A program made the translations under genes and the position numbers. Below the pieces are notes generated by a model. It saw only the letters and a list, made by a program, of their open reading frames with translations. It ran no database searches and was not told the DNA's origin. DNA of 64,000 bases from Vishniacozyma victoriae (lineage: Eukaryota; Basidiomycota; Tremellomycetes; Tremellales; Bulleribasidiaceae), in assembly GCA_017654735.1 (NCBI GenBank), contig JADPYG010000003.1, forward strand, positions 62,001 to 126,000, read 5' to 3'. Below, in pieces: positions 10,640 to 23,959 of the stretch (position 1 is its first letter; each line of letters starts with the position of its first letter).

Positions 10640-11433
10640 ATGATTACCACGACTACAGCACGCATACCCAGGATCCTGGCCCTGCGTAGTACACGTATAC
10701 GGACGCTGTCGTCAACTTCACGTCGCTATAACAGCGAAAGTGGTGCGACGAAAGACCCATCACACCCTAATCTATATTACCACCCCTCGGGGCGATCTAC
10801 GATATTATCCTTCCTCCCCAGCACACCGATACAGGGGAGTAGTACAATTCTAGGCTCATTACCAGAAGGAGGAGAGTTAGGTGATTTCAAAGAAGAGCCC
10901 AAGTTCTTGTCAGTCCCTCTCATCCTTCTCGGCCCAATCAAGAGAAGCTTGAGCTGATTGGCAGAAAAGTCCTACATTCCACAATCAAAGAAGGACTACG
11001 ATTAGGTAAAGGCGAGACCGTAGAGTTTGAAGCTGCAACGAGACCTTCAGATGGGTATATACATATCACCGGTGAGTCCAACCCTGAGGGGAGGAGCTGA
11101 TGATAGATGAACGAGCTATTCCACCAGCTGGAAGGATCGGAGAGACGGAAGATCTGATAGGATCGGTGTTCGTAAAGGATGGCAAGGTATGTACCTTCTC
11201 CACCTTCATCAATGGAGAGCGGGCTACGAAAGGAGAAGACAACAGAGCGAGAGGAGGCGCGAGTGGCAATGAGGAAGAAGAGTTAACGACAGGTGGTCGC
11301 AGAGACATATGATGCCCAACCCGCTTACCGACTCGTAACCAGTAATGGCCCATTGATCTTACCGAGGGGACTGGACCGATTTGTAATCGAGGAGCTGGAG
11401 AAGCTGGATAAGGAGGAAAAGGCTGGACAGTAG
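10640..11433 (+). CDS. Uncharacterised protein, probably mitochondrial
   Basis: Four exons give roughly 190 residues. The N-terminus MITTTTARIPRILALRSTRI is rich in Arg, Ser and Thr and lacks acids for about 35 residues, the composition expected of a mitochondrial targeting peptide. The body has a conserved-looking core: YYHPSGRSTILSFLPSTP, TIKEGLRLGKGETVEFEAA, SDGYIHIT, ERAIPPAGRIGETEDLIGSV and PAYRLVTSNGPLILPRGLD. It ends KEEKAGQ. Introns include one after the aspartate/lysine block near 10911 and one of about 107 nt near 11185-11292, longer than usual here. I do not recognise the family. It shares its promoter with NUP57. Confidence 0.7.
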
Positions 11434-11680
11434 ACTAGGGGAAGATAATGCGGTTCAGAAGGAAGTGAGGCCGACTCATCGCAGAGGCCGTTGGATTTTG
11501 ATCTCGAAGAGCGCTGGACGTAACGGTACAAGGGATAGCAAACACTGTATATATAATTCAACGCTCATCATGTGCGAACAAAGGTGTCGTTAAAGCAATT
11601 CATGATCTATGTTACAACCATTCAATCTTATACGACCTAGTCCAGCCAAGTCATCTCTCCATATACACAACCCCTATACC

Positions 11681-13152
11681 TTACTTGTGCTGCGTAGGCA
11701 GATCCGGTACCAACGCATAACTCTTTCTATTCGCCTCGCCCCCACCCATATGTTTACCCGCAGACATCTTTCTCTCTCTCTCCAATTGACCCCTCAATTC
11801 CGGTCCTAAACTAGGTACAGGTTTCCTCTTGACACTAGTACTTCTCCCCACTTGCTTGACCCCTCCTCCTCCCACTTGCGTGACTTCTCCACCACCTATC
11901 GAACTCGACCTAGAATGAATAGCGGACGATTCATTTGATCCTTTTCCAATAAATCCCTGAGTCGATTTCTTCTCGGTTAATGTATGTGAAGTTGGGGGAC
12001 CTGCTTGTTTTCTTCGATCACCTAGTGATGGGGTTGGATCATCTGAATCGGCTCGCGTGGGGTAAGGACGTGATTCCTTTTCATCCGGATCACTATCTCG
12101 TCGCCAGGCTCCTGCGATGGGTGCGTGTCCAAGGGGATGTTGACCGTATTCCCCTTCGTCCTGGGATGAAGCCGAGGGTAAGTTTGAGAATCGGTTCTCG
12201 TTCAGTCCCCTGTTCTGTCTTCTTTTCTTCTTCATGCAGAAGAATAAGAGTGCTCCAAGTATCCCCAATCCACCTAGGACACCAATGACGATCCCTGCAA
12301 TAGCTCCTCCTGATATCGACGAGGTTTCCACCGCATTATTCGCTGTTCCGGCCGTTTGAGTTCCAGTGTTACTTGTTGTCGTAGTGGAAGTAGTCGCAGT
12401 AGTCGCTACCGCACCAGATAGACAGGACATGTCATCCCCCTCGACTACTCGAAACAAGTTGGAATTAGCAGCAGTCCCGGGACTTGTGGTGAACCGTCCT
12501 GCAAAATAATATCGTCCCGGGGGCAGAGTGACGACGAAAGTGATGGGTTCCTGAGCATTGTGGGCGACTGCAATGGTAAGGTTCCCAGTAGGCGATTGGC
12601 GGGATTGTAGATGTCGACCGACAAGGGCGGTAGATAAAGAGGCTGATGAGGCTAGAGCAGCGGAAGACAAGGGCCTAATGGTGGAAGTGGGTACGATCGA
12701 GGTAGAGACGGGAGATGAGACCGTCGAGGTAAGAGCGGCGGCGGCGGACGAACTTGATCGAGCGGCGTCGGCGGCATCGGCATCGATTGCGCGAAGAAAG
12801 ATATCGTATAGGGATGGTTCTACGCCAGTAATATTCCAAAATAGTCTATCATCAGCTACTATTTCATAACTTCGAGATAAACTCACTGAGTTGATTCGCA
12901 GGCTGTAAGAGTTCCTACCGTATCAAACTTGAGAGTAGGATTGGTGGCAGACGATGAGGCCGCAGCCGCAGATGAAGCCACAGTCGTAGACCTAGAAACA
13001 GCCGCAGATGGAGTCGCAGTTGTAGATCTCGAAGCGACTACAGACGCGACCACATCGGAAATGGGCGTTAGACCCGTTGTCGTCGATTGACCAAATGTAA
13101 AGGGGATATAGGCGGCCATGAGGATAGTGTAGAACATGATGGAAGACATCAT
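11681..13152 (-). CDS. Ser/Thr-rich single-pass membrane protein, wall-sensor-like
   Basis: Two exons encode about 470 residues. The start MMSSIMFYTILMAAYIPFTF is a signal peptide. An extracellular region rich in Ser, Thr and Ala follows, containing a small domain with FWNITGVEPSLYDIFL and PITFVVTLPPGRYYFAGRF and a DDMSCLSG segment before the membrane. One TM helix (GAIAGIVIGVLGGLGILGA, with GxxxG spacing) is followed by the stop-transfer KKKRRQ and a long polar cytoplasmic tail of about 200 residues ending PDLPTQHK. Signal peptide, glycosylatable Ser/Thr stalk, one TM and a charged tail is the layout of fungal cell-wall stress sensors such as Mid2/Wsc, and of several unrelated surface proteins. 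Role inferred from architecture only. The intron near 12847-12887 has GTGAGT and GCTGATGATAG. Confidence 0.75.
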
Positions 13153-13895
13153 CGTTCCTAGTTTACTAGGAGGTAGATAGTTGATGAAAGGATGCGGTGA
13201 AGGGGGACCGAGGAGGCCGGGATGAAACACCGCCTCGCGTCGTGCGATAAATGTATTCGAGTGTGTCGAATGTGGAAGTTTTGGTAACAGTCGTTCGATT
13301 GATAATGAGACTGTCGGAGTATTGTGTTTGTATCTGTCACAGACAGGTAAAGATTCTAAATATCGACCAGCGAAAGTAGATGTACAGTAGTGAAGGAAGA
13401 AGGATGTGAAAGGCAAAGGAATAAGGTTGGTCGACCTGTTTCCGCTCCTCGTTCCTCGCTGTTTCGAGGTCGTGTTTGCAAAGTTTTTCAAGGGGTCGAA
13501 TGTATCATCCGGGGGTTGTTTGTTGGATCTACTCGTTTACTTGTCTGACTGACCAGGAACTATGCATGGTACCCCCTTGAAAACAATTGCGCATTATGGG
13601 GTCACCCTTGTATCATCTTTCTCAATCGTCAACTCGCATAACTAACTGTACTATAACGCGCCTCTGCCCTGATAAACCCTGGAATCACAATTACTGGACT
13701 AGTTTGAATTAGGGTGCTCAAGCGCTTCCGGTTTTGACCCTAGGTCGTACCTGAACAGCAGGATCCAGGGCGTTAAAGAGGGACGGAACGGGTTAGTCTC
13801 GGTGCCCCACTCTCACGTGCATCAACGTCAACACAAAGCCAAGACTGTCGAAATACATACCCGACACTCGTCATTGTATATAACTCGTCAACAGC
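13153..13895. promoter_or_regulatory. Bidirectional promoter region
   Basis: About 740 bp between the minus-strand wall-sensor-like gene and the plus-strand DUF2421 transporter. No convincing coding sequence. A CACGTG E-box lies at 13814-13819, 77 nt upstream of the transporter ATG. Confidence 0.45.
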
Positions 13896-16800
13896 ATGGC
13901 GACAGATAGCAAAGAGAAGGCAGAGTCCAACCGGCACTTTACAGATGGAGAGAAGAAGGGGATCATGTCGAAACTACCGCCATGGCTTGGGATGGCGGTC
14001 CGGAAACCTCGAGTTTGGAAAACTTGGGTGAGGTGTATGATTGCTACTTTCGCTACCTTGGTTCTCATGCTCGTTCAGCCGTGTAGGTTCACTTCCACTG
14101 CCCATTCCTTCCATGTGTGTACAATGCTAACCGATAGCGCTGAACGTCCTTGGCCAAGCAGCATTCTTCGGTCTGATTATGTCTCAGGTGAGAATCCGTT
14201 CCCTTCGACGCTGACGATAGATTATCCCTCCTTTTATGGCTGTCGGTCTATTCCTGATTGCTATCATCACCATGATCATTGGGATATGTATGGGCTGGGC
14301 ATGGGGAGCGGCTTCCATGGCTGCGGGTCTACAAGCGAGGAGTCAGGTCCTACTCAATTCGCAGGTTCAAAGGGAACAGGCTGGGTGAGTCACCTTGAAG
14401 GGAGGAACTGATGTAAGGTACAATGCGCAATACAACATCGAGCAGCAGTGTCAGTCTCGCAGAAGCTGCGCTACAAGGAGGGAATGCTGACTTACAGACC
14501 AGGCCTCCATCTTCCGTGGAGCTTTCCTCGATCCACGTAGTTCCGCCGTGACGGGTGTCATGTTCTTCTTTGGATGCTATTTCTTCGGCTTCGTCCGGGC
14601 CAAGATGCCTAGAATGTAAGTCTGCTCCAGAGATCGACGGAGACGAAGGGATGCTAACGAACAGGATGCTCTTTGCGATCTTTGGAACCATCATTCTAGA
14701 CTGTACGCTCAACTTCATGGACAGAGCTAACAACAGTAATGTGCTCCTTCGGTCCTCTCTTCCCGATCGCTCAATACACCCTAGCCGTGCGTCCCCTGTC
14801 CGACCTTGCTGACGACAGAAAACCCTCTTGACCCCAGCAGCATGCTACATAGCAATCGCCCTCGCCTCATCCGTCCTTATTTTCCCGCAATCCCTCAATC
14901 ACATCGTCCTCACCTCGATTGTCGATAAACCCCTCGCTCAATGCTTAAACCTCCTAAACTTACAGGATCGGGTCCTACATACGAGCGAGTCTGAAGATTG
15001 GGACAAGCTAGCGAAAGAAGCCAAGGAAGGAAGGATTGCATTCTCGAAATCTATTCAAGAGATCGAGGGGCAGGTTAAATTGCTTCAGCTGGAGATTACA
15101 AGGGGAAGGACCAGTGCTGTGGATTTGGCGGCAGTGTTCTCGAAACTAAAAGAACTGGGTGGGAGGGTATATGGATTGACTAGCTTTATCGTGAGTTCCA
15201 CGTCAAAGGGTGCGCTGACGACAGATGCTACTTGATGAAAGAGCGAAAAGCGCTGAGCGATTTGAAGGTGCCGAAGAAGGAAAGGGTCAGGGAACGTACA
15301 GGATGAAGAGACGGATTGGCGAATATAGTCAGCACGATATCCCTGGGACAGATTATGCCTCGCTCCTCCCTATCCTTGAATCATCAACCGCCCCCCTCCG
15401 TCAGGCTGCTTCAGACGCTTTAAAGGAATCGATCAATCTCCTCAACACTCTCAACCATTCAAGATGGACATCACCTAAATCCTCAAACCCTATCGAAGTC
15501 AGGGAACAGCACCTTGCTCATCTACGCGTCGCTCTGCAAGAGTTCAAAGCCACTAATCAATTCCGGCTGCTCGACAACTACGCCGAGCTATTCGACGAGA
15601 GAACGGGGGAACCGAAGAAATCAATCCCAGTCTTGACGCATGCTTCAAGGAACCTGTTCCGGTGTCAGGTCTTTACCACCACTCTAGCTGGATTCTCGGC
15701 TGTTCTGGTGGAATGGTTAGAAATGCTGTTGGAATTGGAGAAACGGAATCCGAAGTCTAAACTCCAGTTCCCAGGTGGAGGGACTAAAGCAGTAGTGGAA
15801 GCTGCAAATGATAGGGAAGGAGGCGGGAACCCAATGGAAATGGGAGTAAACAATGATGATGCCAGTTCGACCAGTACCCTCGTCGAGGGCAAGCATAAGG
15901 AAAAGAAAGCCAAGCGAGCATATGGTAAGTTTACTCGAGTGGTGATTTGCTAACATACAGCCAAAGACCCAGATGCTGGCGATCCTACCAATGCTTTCCA
16001 GAAGTTTGGACGGATCCTGCATACCATCTTTAAGGGGGCTACGTCGGCCGAAGGGATCTTTGCGCTTAAGTACGCTTTGGTTTCGATCGCATTGTGGGTT
16101 CCCGCAGTCGCTCCAGCTTCGGCACAGTTTACATATGAAAACAGGTACGTCCATATACCATACATTGCTGACGATAGGGGTCTATGGGCACTGATCATGG
16201 TACGATCCCCTAAAAAGACAAGACTGACGATAGGCTCAAACCGGTCTAGGAGTATTCACTGGAGAGCAGGTCTTTTCGTTCCTCTCCCGAATGGTAAGTT
16301 CCACTTCGGGACAAGCTGATGATAGCTCGGTACCGTCGCTGGATTGGTCGTTGGGATGGTGGTCTGGTATATCGGAGCTGCTCGTGGTCCGGGCAATCCA
16401 TACGGTATTGCCGCTGCCACCGTAAGCTTCCCGATAACTACAAATCGCAAGCTGATCAATAGATGGTATTCACTGGCCCATTCTTATTCTTCAGGATCAA
16501 TGCTCCACCTCAACTACAAGGGTTCTTTGTCATGATACCCGTCACTATCGTCGTATGTCCCAAACTCGACAATAGAGGCTGATGTCAGTTTGTGGTCGGA
16601 TACTCATGGGTCGATAGTCATATCTACCAAACTGCGAATCAAGGAGTAGGAGCAGGTCTAGCAGGTCGGAGAGCTCTACTCGTCATCATAGGTACGTCCC
16701 GCTTTATAATCCGAGCTGATGAGCAGGATTTGTTGCAGGCTTTATTATCATGATCTTCCCCAAACCCGTCTCTGCCAAAACTCGAGCTCGTCTAAGTCTG

Positions 16801-17713
16801 GCACGGATCATTTCCGACCTGGGAGATCTGTACGGGAGCGAGATTAGTGGATTCGAATTGGAGATCGCGGCGCATATGAAAGGACAGGATATCAAAGCGA
16901 GGCAGGAGAGGTATCGGGGACAATTCCTCAAGATCTTTGTGAGCCCTCCCTTCTTTCACGGCCGAGCTAACAAGTAGGCGAGGTACCAATCCACCCTACC
17001 TCAGATGGGCTTTGCCAAATTTGAGCCGGGTATGAGAGGACCATGGCCCGCTAAACAATACGATCGATTGGTAAATTGCCTTGGACAGATTATTAATTCC
17101 CTAGCACTTTTATCGGGGGCATATGGCCATATGGATAGAACATGGGCAAAGAGGCTAGCGGAGAATGCGGATACCTTACATCCTTCTTTCGTATGTCCCC
17201 CTTTCACTTGTCCCTTCAGCGGGGAGAGCTAATGATAGATTGCCGATACATTATGTCTATTCGCCCTCCTCCATTCGAGTCTCAAACACGCCCATCCCCT
17301 ACCTCCTACTATTCCATTGTTTGAACGATTATTCTACCATCAGGAAAGTAAACATGCTCTTCGAAATATAAATGGAAAGGGAGGGCGGTCGTTACAAAAG
17401 CTGGAAGAAGATAGGGAGGACAATCTAGAATCACAGGAGGAAGAGATGGTTTCGGCTCTAGGGACAACGTTCAATTTCAGGACATTACATGTACGGCCCC
17501 CCCTATCTATAAAAGATTCTAAAGAAGGTAATAGTGGCTGACGGACAGGATGAACAATTCGCGATATACGCGACTGCAAATGTCGCTCTTGTCCACCTTA
17601 CGAATGCTCTCAACGAATTACAGTTGATCGTGAGGGATCTAGTGGGGGAGAAGGAATTGGAAGGGTTCCAGATTGCTCAAGAGCGCTGGGCGGGATTGGA
17701 GAGGGGTAGCTAG
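13896..17713 (+). CDS. DUF2421/FUSC-type (aromatic acid exporter-like) membrane protein
   Basis: Highly interrupted gene (about 15 introns) of around 1,000 residues starting MATDSKEKAE. The first conserved block RKPRVWKTWVRCMIATFATL is followed by LNVLGQAAFFGLIMSQ, then a helix pair around GLFLIAIITMIIGICMGWAW and AAGLQARSQVLL. Next come GAFLDPRSSAVTGVMFFFGC with FFGFVRAKMPRMMLFAIFGT. These are the features of the fungal ArAE_2_N family (ER transporter-like, six TM). The middle is cytoplasmic and helical; a second membrane block (around 16000-16800) resembles FUSC_2 with GLGVFTGEQ- and WYIGAARGPGNPYG-like segments; the C-terminal part is the DUF2421 helical region. Members are thought to export organic or aromatic acids; the substrate here is unknown. 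Stop at 17711-17713. Confidence 0.85.
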
Positions 17714-18005
17714 TGTCTAATGATAGCATTATAATATGTATGTGACGTATATTCGGGCATCCGGCATACGACAAACCGAGCGGAAGCGAGTGGATCCATT
17801 GATCTACTAAAATAGAACACTGCCTCTATGTTTTACATTTACTTGCTATACTACAGTGCCGATCGGAAGCGAGCGCATGCATGGTATACTGGTATTGGGA
17901 GCGACATGGAGCGAGGGGCGATGGTATATAAAATGAGGTAGAAGGGATGGGTAGAGCTCATCCCACTACAATCACCTGACCTATCTTATCCATCGATAAT
18001 CCAAG
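17714..18005. other. Intergenic region with repeated CGGAAGCGAG
   Basis: About 290 bp between two same-direction membrane-protein genes. The string CGGAAGCGAG occurs twice (near 17780 and 17865) with a related GGAGCGAGG near 17910, and a TATATAAAATG box precedes the next gene by about 75 bp. Probably the promoter of the gene at 18006. Confidence 0.4.
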
Positions 18006-19020
18006 ATGTCGAATCAGACTAGCTCACAATACGAACAAGCCGCTCTAGAGAGTGTCAACTTCACGGGTAAGTCCACAGATACCATTTCAACCTGAAGCTG
18101 ATGAAAAGGCGGCTTCCCCACTTCCAAAGATCTTGCGCCTTCCATAATCTTCCTCGTCCTGTACCTCCTTACTCTCCCCGTCCTTATCTGGCGACTATGT
18201 CGAAAATCAGACCGAACTACAATCCTAATTCGACCATGTGTCTTCCTAGCAGCAAGATTAGGGATGTTGATTGTCCGAGCTATCCAATCGAAGTCGAAAT
18301 TTAACCTTAACCTCATGAGTACGTTCATACCCTTGGACTAGCTGACAATAGTCGCTGAGCTCGTGATGGTTTCCGTTGGGTTCCTCTTCCTCATCGACCC
18401 TGTCATTGAAATTTGGAGGAGACATATCGCTTCATGTCTCCCCTCGCATCAACAGCCTGGATGGGTTAGGAAAGTCGCCATAATCCTTAAAATTGGATTA
18501 TTGGCTGCTATCGGAACCGGAGTAGCTGGTGCAGCCCAAACTTCCTCGGCCTTCGATTCACAATCAGGTGTGGATACTGTTAAGAGTCTGAGAAAGGTTT
18601 CATATAACCTCTCTCTAGGTACGTCTACTCTTATTCTGGACGATGATTGCTAATGAGTAGTGGTTGTCGCAGTCTGTATCTTTGCGATTATCTCCACGCA
18701 TATCACTTTCGGTTTGGACACTAGGAAGACGGGATACAATCTCCTGGCCGCACTTCCCTTGTTGGTGGTAGCAGTGTATAGGGTCGTTCAATGCTTGTCG
18801 ACCGATCCCGACTCTGCGGCGAGGTCTCTAGCGGCATTTTGGATCTTGATGGTCTTGTTTGAATTGTAAGTCTTTTTCTCCCTTGTGATATAGTAAGCTT
18901 ATGGTCAGTATTGCCTATGTCATACTTCTGGCCATTAGTTTGCCTACTTGGTATCCTGCCGTCAAGAAAGACAAGGATGTAAAGGAAGGAGATGTCGAGA
19001 TGGCGGCTCCAAAGTACTAG
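18006..19020 (+). CDS. Seven-TM fungal membrane protein (DUF7702/RTA1-like)
   Basis: Five exons give about 260 residues from MSNQTSSQYEQAALE. Seven hydrophobic segments are visible: PSIIFLVLYLLTLPVLIW, CVFLAARLGMLIVRA, ELVMVSVGFLFLID, VAIILKIGLLAAIGTGVA, VVVAVCIFAIISTHITFG, LLAALPLLVVAVYRVV and FWILMVLFEL joined to IAYVILLAISL. The last exon ends in an acidic tail (GDVEMAAPKY). The R-T-x-L-I-R-P-x-V-F motif between TM1 and TM2 is typical of a family of fungal seven-helix proteins annotated DUF7702 and distantly like RTA1. Function unknown. It follows the DUF2421 transporter in the same direction after about 290 bp. Confidence 0.75.
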
Positions 19021-19455
19021 ACAAAGCTACATTTCATCTCTTTTACCCTGTGTATAAATCGATTCCTCATAGATCATATGTATCTTAATGACTGTCCCAT
19101 TGATCGCAATACTTCGTCAATACTCTTTAGGATATTGATCGACAAATACTTGATCGCATGAACAAAGACGGCTCTTGAGTTCAATGTGTCATCTCCGATT
19201 CATCCCTGCCCATCTTCAACTCGTCCGATCATCGCCTGCACTCTTCGACACCGCGCTCAGCAGTGCTAAAGCATACGAGCTCATTACTCGTAGGACTGCC
19301 TCGCGCTGCCGGCCCCGCTAATGGCCAGACAGAGGATGAACAAGACGTTTGACCCAAATCACACCGAGATCAAGACCGCTGACATCATCTCCACAATTTC
19401 CACCTCCACAACCGACTTTATTCCACCTTTCCTACCAATCACCACACCACTCAGG
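19021..19455. other. Intergenic region, 5' leader of TPR gene
   Basis: About 435 bp containing the 3' end of the seven-TM gene and the promoter or leader of the TPR gene. An in-frame ATG at 19321 would extend the TPR protein by 45 polar residues. No other feature is seen. Confidence 0.4.
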
Positions 19456-21245
19456 ATGCCACCCAAGAGACCATCAAAGCGGAGAGGAGACGAAGAAGAT
19501 AATAGGCCGTCAAAGAAGGGCGGTAAAAAGAATAAAGAACCGACATACGATACATATGATGAATGTCTAGATGGTTAGTCATCCCCTCTATTTCTTAGCG
19601 GGACGCTGAGATCAGGTGGTGTAGAGATGGAGGAGAAGGGTGAGAGGTATCGGGATGGAGATAAAGTATGTTACTATCTGGACGATTGTGCGGAGCTGAT
19701 GACAGGCTTTGAGATTCTACGAGAAAGCTCTTGAGCTATATACTAAAGCTTTCCAAATGGAAAGTACTTATGATGCTGCCTATAATCGGTCAGTCCCCTT
19801 CCCTAGATGACTCGGACAGGACTGATAGCAGTGCTCGAGTCCATTACACGATAGGAAGCTCGTTCAGCCTCCCGCCTAAGGCTGTTACAGATCTAGAAGA
19901 ATCCATCAAACATTATACGATCGCTACGGACCTCACCAACTCTCCCCTCCTCCTACTTGACGTAGTGTACAATCACGCCCAATCACTTATTACTCTTGCG
20001 GATCTACTGGATGATACGAATTCCACTCGAAATGCTCAGGATTTAAGGGTGGAAGCGAGTAGGATCTTGTCCCAGGTCTTGGATGGACAGGAGGAATTCC
20101 TAGTTCGACAAGCTGAGCGTGGGGATGAAGCTATTGAAGAAGTAGAGGCGGGGGCAGAAACGACAGAGGGGGAGAGCATGGAAGTAGATGGAGAAGGGAG
20201 CGGGGAAGAGGAAGAGACATTCGAAACCTACCTCCCTACACCTTCGACATTTATCGATACCGCCCTCACCCTCGTTGAATTATCATTATCGGCATGGGAA
20301 TCTATCGAACCTCTCCAACCACCCACTGAAGAAGCTCAATCATTCGTACGAGCCGTCTTGGATCGAGCAGCGAGAATATGCCCCAGCGACAGAGAACCCG
20401 ACCTTGATCTTGCGGAAATCAAAGTCTTGATGTCGGTCGATGGAATTGTTTGGGACATGTACCGCTCCGAAGCAAAAGTTGGAAGTGGAGTGGAGACTTC
20501 GTTGGAAGGAGCAACAACGGTCATGGAGAAGCTACTAGGTTCACTGGAACCGACGGCCGACAATCTGATTCGAGCGGAAATCTTGACGACACTGGCCGAA
20601 ACGCATTCGACCATTGCAGACCGACTTACCTTTTTGTTACCCCAATTACCTGCCGGACCATCCCACCTGGCTCAACAAGCATGGCACCATTACTCGCAAG
20701 CTATTACTCAATGGAATAAAGCATTGGAATTACCAGTATCTTCATCGACAGCTGCGGAATTCAAGCCCAGCGTTTACTTGAACCTATCTAAAGCTTCCTT
20801 GGAGCGAGCGAGATTGGGACGAGCGAACGAAACCGCAAAGAGGAATGCACCTCAGCTGATGGACAACGCGTGGACATATGCCACGAAAGCTGCCGAGTTT
20901 ATGAAATGGAATTCATTAGCTCTTGGGGGAAGTAGTATCAGTGCAACACTAGGCGGATTACCTGCCCCAGGAGGATGTGATATGGAATCTCTTGGAAGGA
21001 AGATCATCCTACACTCGATGAGACTCTGTTTTATTGGCTCGAACCTAGTGGACGACGCGTCCAAGTCGAAATATACTGCTGGATTAGAGGGATTAGTGGG
21101 CAAGGTCAAGAAGTTACCTGCAGAAAGGCGGATACAGGCAAAGGATCTCACCGATTTGGTAGAAGACTTGAATGATGAAGGGAAGCTGGATAATGGAGAG
21201 AAGGAATGGTGGGAGACTATGCTTGCTCAATTATCTACTCCTTGA
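19456..21245 (+). CDS. TPR-repeat protein of unknown function
   Basis: About 550 residues in five exons, the last holding most of the protein. The start MPPKRPSKRRGDEED is a basic, nuclear-localisation-like N-terminus. The first TPR lies over three short exons (EMEEKGERYRDGDK, ALRFYEKALELYTKAFQ, YDAAYNR). Further helical repeats include DLEESIKHYTIATDLTN, LLLLDVVYNHAQSLITLADL, a glutamate-rich insertion (residues roughly 190-220), AEILTTLAETHSTIADRL and PSVYLNLSKASLERARLG. It ends WWETMLAQLSTP. TPR with a basic N-terminus and an acidic insertion is reminiscent of histone or ribosomal-protein chaperones (Acl4, NASP), but no diagnostic motif decides it. The start at 19456 is preferred over the in-frame ATG at 19321. 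Confidence 0.75.
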
Positions 21246-21379
21246 TGCATGCTCGATATGCAGTCTGCTACTACCTTACTGGCAAAGAGTGAACCGCGTA
21301 ATAACATCCGAGTGGACGCGCCAATAATCTAACGTCAACTGTACTCTTCATCAACCTACATTTCACTGCATTGAACGCA

Positions 21380-23959
21380 ATGTCGGATCCTGCGGTGGTA
21401 GCCATGGGCGATGAGAAGCTTAAAGATATGGATGGGACAGAGGAGAAACCAGAGGAGGTAGTGGAAGCAGCTACCCACCCACAAGAAGAGAAGGAGGACA
21501 CGGACACACCATCTACCCCAACCAAGGTATGTCCACCCCTCCCAACATCGCTGACGATAGATCAACGCCTCACCTCTCCTCCAACCTGACCTCTCACCTC
21601 ATCCCGCAGATGAGCTACACCGCCCCGACTCGCCTACTACTTCCCTCATCACATCCCTTCGATCCCAACTTGCCGCCCTATCTGAACAATCCCATCAACT
21701 CAACACCAAACTGGTAGCTTCCATCTCGCGCCATGCAGATCTAGAAGACCAGCACTATAATCTCCAAAATGAACACTCTCAGCTCAAAGGAAAGAATGAA
21801 GAGCTTACGAAAGCAAAGGAGTCTTGGGAAAACAAGATGAATACAGGATTATATGTCGAGCAGTCGCAAATACGGGACGAGATGCAGAGGCTGGCTGCTG
21901 GGTTGGTGGAGGAGGAGAGGAAGAGGGGTAGTGCAGAACAGAGAAGACAGGACGTAGAGAATGAGGTGGATGAGCTGGCGACTAGTTTGTTTGAGCAGGT
22001 ACGTCTCCAACTGGGCTTCCCCCCGATGGAGGATACTGATGATAGGCGAATGGCATGGTCGCCAATGAGAGAATGGGTCGACTGGAAGCTGAGGAACGAC
22101 TGAAGAGTACAGAAGAGAACTTGGCAGCTGCCGAATCAGCCGTGAGGGATATGCAACTTCACCTCCAATCCCTTTCCACCGCCCCGCCCCAGCAGTCTAG
22201 CTCGAACGAGACGATAATTCCACGACGATTCCTATCCTCCCACGTACCTTATATCGAATATATCGCCTTTATCCACCACCTCCGTTCCCTTCGACCATTG
22301 CGAGAAGCGTCCAAAGCCGCCTTCCCCGCTCCGCTCGTTAGCAACCTCTTGACCCAACCATTCCTCGCTAGGGCGGTCGCAGAGGATCACGATCCCACAC
22401 TTCGATTCGATGTTGCTCCTGATCTAAGTTGGTTGAGTAGAAGGGGAGTCACTTCGGCAATTGTCTGTGGAGAACTGGTCATTGAGCCTGTCTCTTCTTC
22501 GACAATCCTTGCCAATACCACGACCCCACCCGCCGATATTGGATGTAGTTTATGTGGGAAAGCCGTATTTCCCACCCTTGTACCCCAATCACCAGCCGCT
22601 TCGCACTTTGGCCCACCACCTCTCCATCCAACTCAGAAGAACTCGGCATCAAGGTTCTCTTTGAAACCATTCTTCAATTCTACCAGTACCTCCCCTGGAC
22701 CCGCTCCACCTTCGCCAACACAATCACCACTCGCTTCTCCTAATCCCGTATCGGCCGGACCTATTTCGGCAACTTTGCCTTCAGTCTATATTTTCCGAAT
22801 CGCTAAATCATCAACAGCTCCAGCGGACAAGGAATCACAAAGTAAATCCTACCCACTCTGTCGATCTGGATGGTGTCTGGAGAGATTGAGGGCGACATGC
22901 GCATTATGGCATTTCATCCGTACCGGCCTAGTCCAGGTCGTATGGACAGGAGACGATGGCTACCTCCTTCAGGCCGAACAACCTGAAGAAGTCGACTTGA
23001 CTGACGAAAAACCACCACTCCCACCAAGGAAGAGATCGGGATGGGGTCTAGGATTCAATAAAGGACCTGCACCAGCTCCGGGAATAGAGAGGGGAAGTAG
23101 TTGGAAAGGATGGGGATCGAGGAGTGGAACGACTAGCCCGCCTCCTGGGCTAGGTAGGAAAGGGTCAGAAGCCGGATCAATCGGAGCGGAAAAGATGAGT
23201 GATGAGCCACTTTCCACAGAACTTGAAGCTCCTATTGAATTAGAGACGGGGAATAGAAAGGGGAAAGGGAAAGAAGTGGATATTCCAGTGATTCAAGCTA
23301 TCGATTCTTCTCCAGCCGCCACGAAAGAAGACAATGAAACTCCCAAACCTACGGAAGAATTACTTCAACCTGAAAATAATGAACTTCGTCGAGCCGATTC
23401 AACACTTTCAGCAGGATCTACCAACCGATCTGAACAATTTACGACGCCAACCTCGGAACATGTCGATCTACCGCAAGAGGGTGAACAGTCAGAAAATGCA
23501 GAATCGAAGGTGGAGGACCAGGATGAGAAGGCTAAAGAGGAGAAGGACGATGGAGAGAAGCCGATCGTCCTAAGCCCACCACCGGTCCCGAGGCGAGCAG
23601 CGGCCAGGCAAAAGGTCGGAGACAGTGTCGATTTCTCAAGAGCAGCCACACCGCCTGATACTCCCACTACAGCGAGTGCAGTCGGCGACGTCGTCGTCGT
23701 CGAAGACGAAGTCAAGACGGAAGATGAGATCAAGACGGAAGGCGAGAGCAAGACTCAAGGAGCAGAGGCGCAACCAGCACCCCCACCTCTACCTGCTCGA
23801 CACCCACAGACTCCTAAACAGAATCGACAATCCCGAGTCGAAGAGAAAACGTACTTGGAGGACGAAGAATGGGAAGCAAAGACTTGGCGAATGATTATAA
23901 AATTGAAAGAAGACATGTGGAAAACTAGGGTTGGAGTTGTTGATGGTGAGGATGATTAG
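21380..23959 (+). CDS. SEC2: Sec2-family guanine nucleotide exchange factor (Rab GEF)
   Basis: Three exons, about 830 residues, starting MSDPAVVAMGDEKL. Residues about 75-270 are a long coiled coil (LQNEHSQLKGKNEELTKAKE, RDEMQRLAAGLVEEERKRGS, VENEVDELATSLFEQ joined to ANGMVANERMGRLEAEERL). The sequence S-L-F-E-Q-A-N-x-M-V is the signature of the Sec2/Rabin8 exchange domain, which opens Sec4/Rab8-type GTPases during exocytosis. After it comes a domain with CSLCGKAVFP and SGWCLERLRATCALWHFIRTG, then a long Pro/Glu/Lys-rich disordered tail with PPLPPRKRSG and PPPVPRRAAA SH3-binding-like motifs. The last exon ends VVDGEDD. Introns are 34 nt (21525-21558) and about 48 nt. It faces a Rab-like gene 350 bp away. 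Confidence 0.88.
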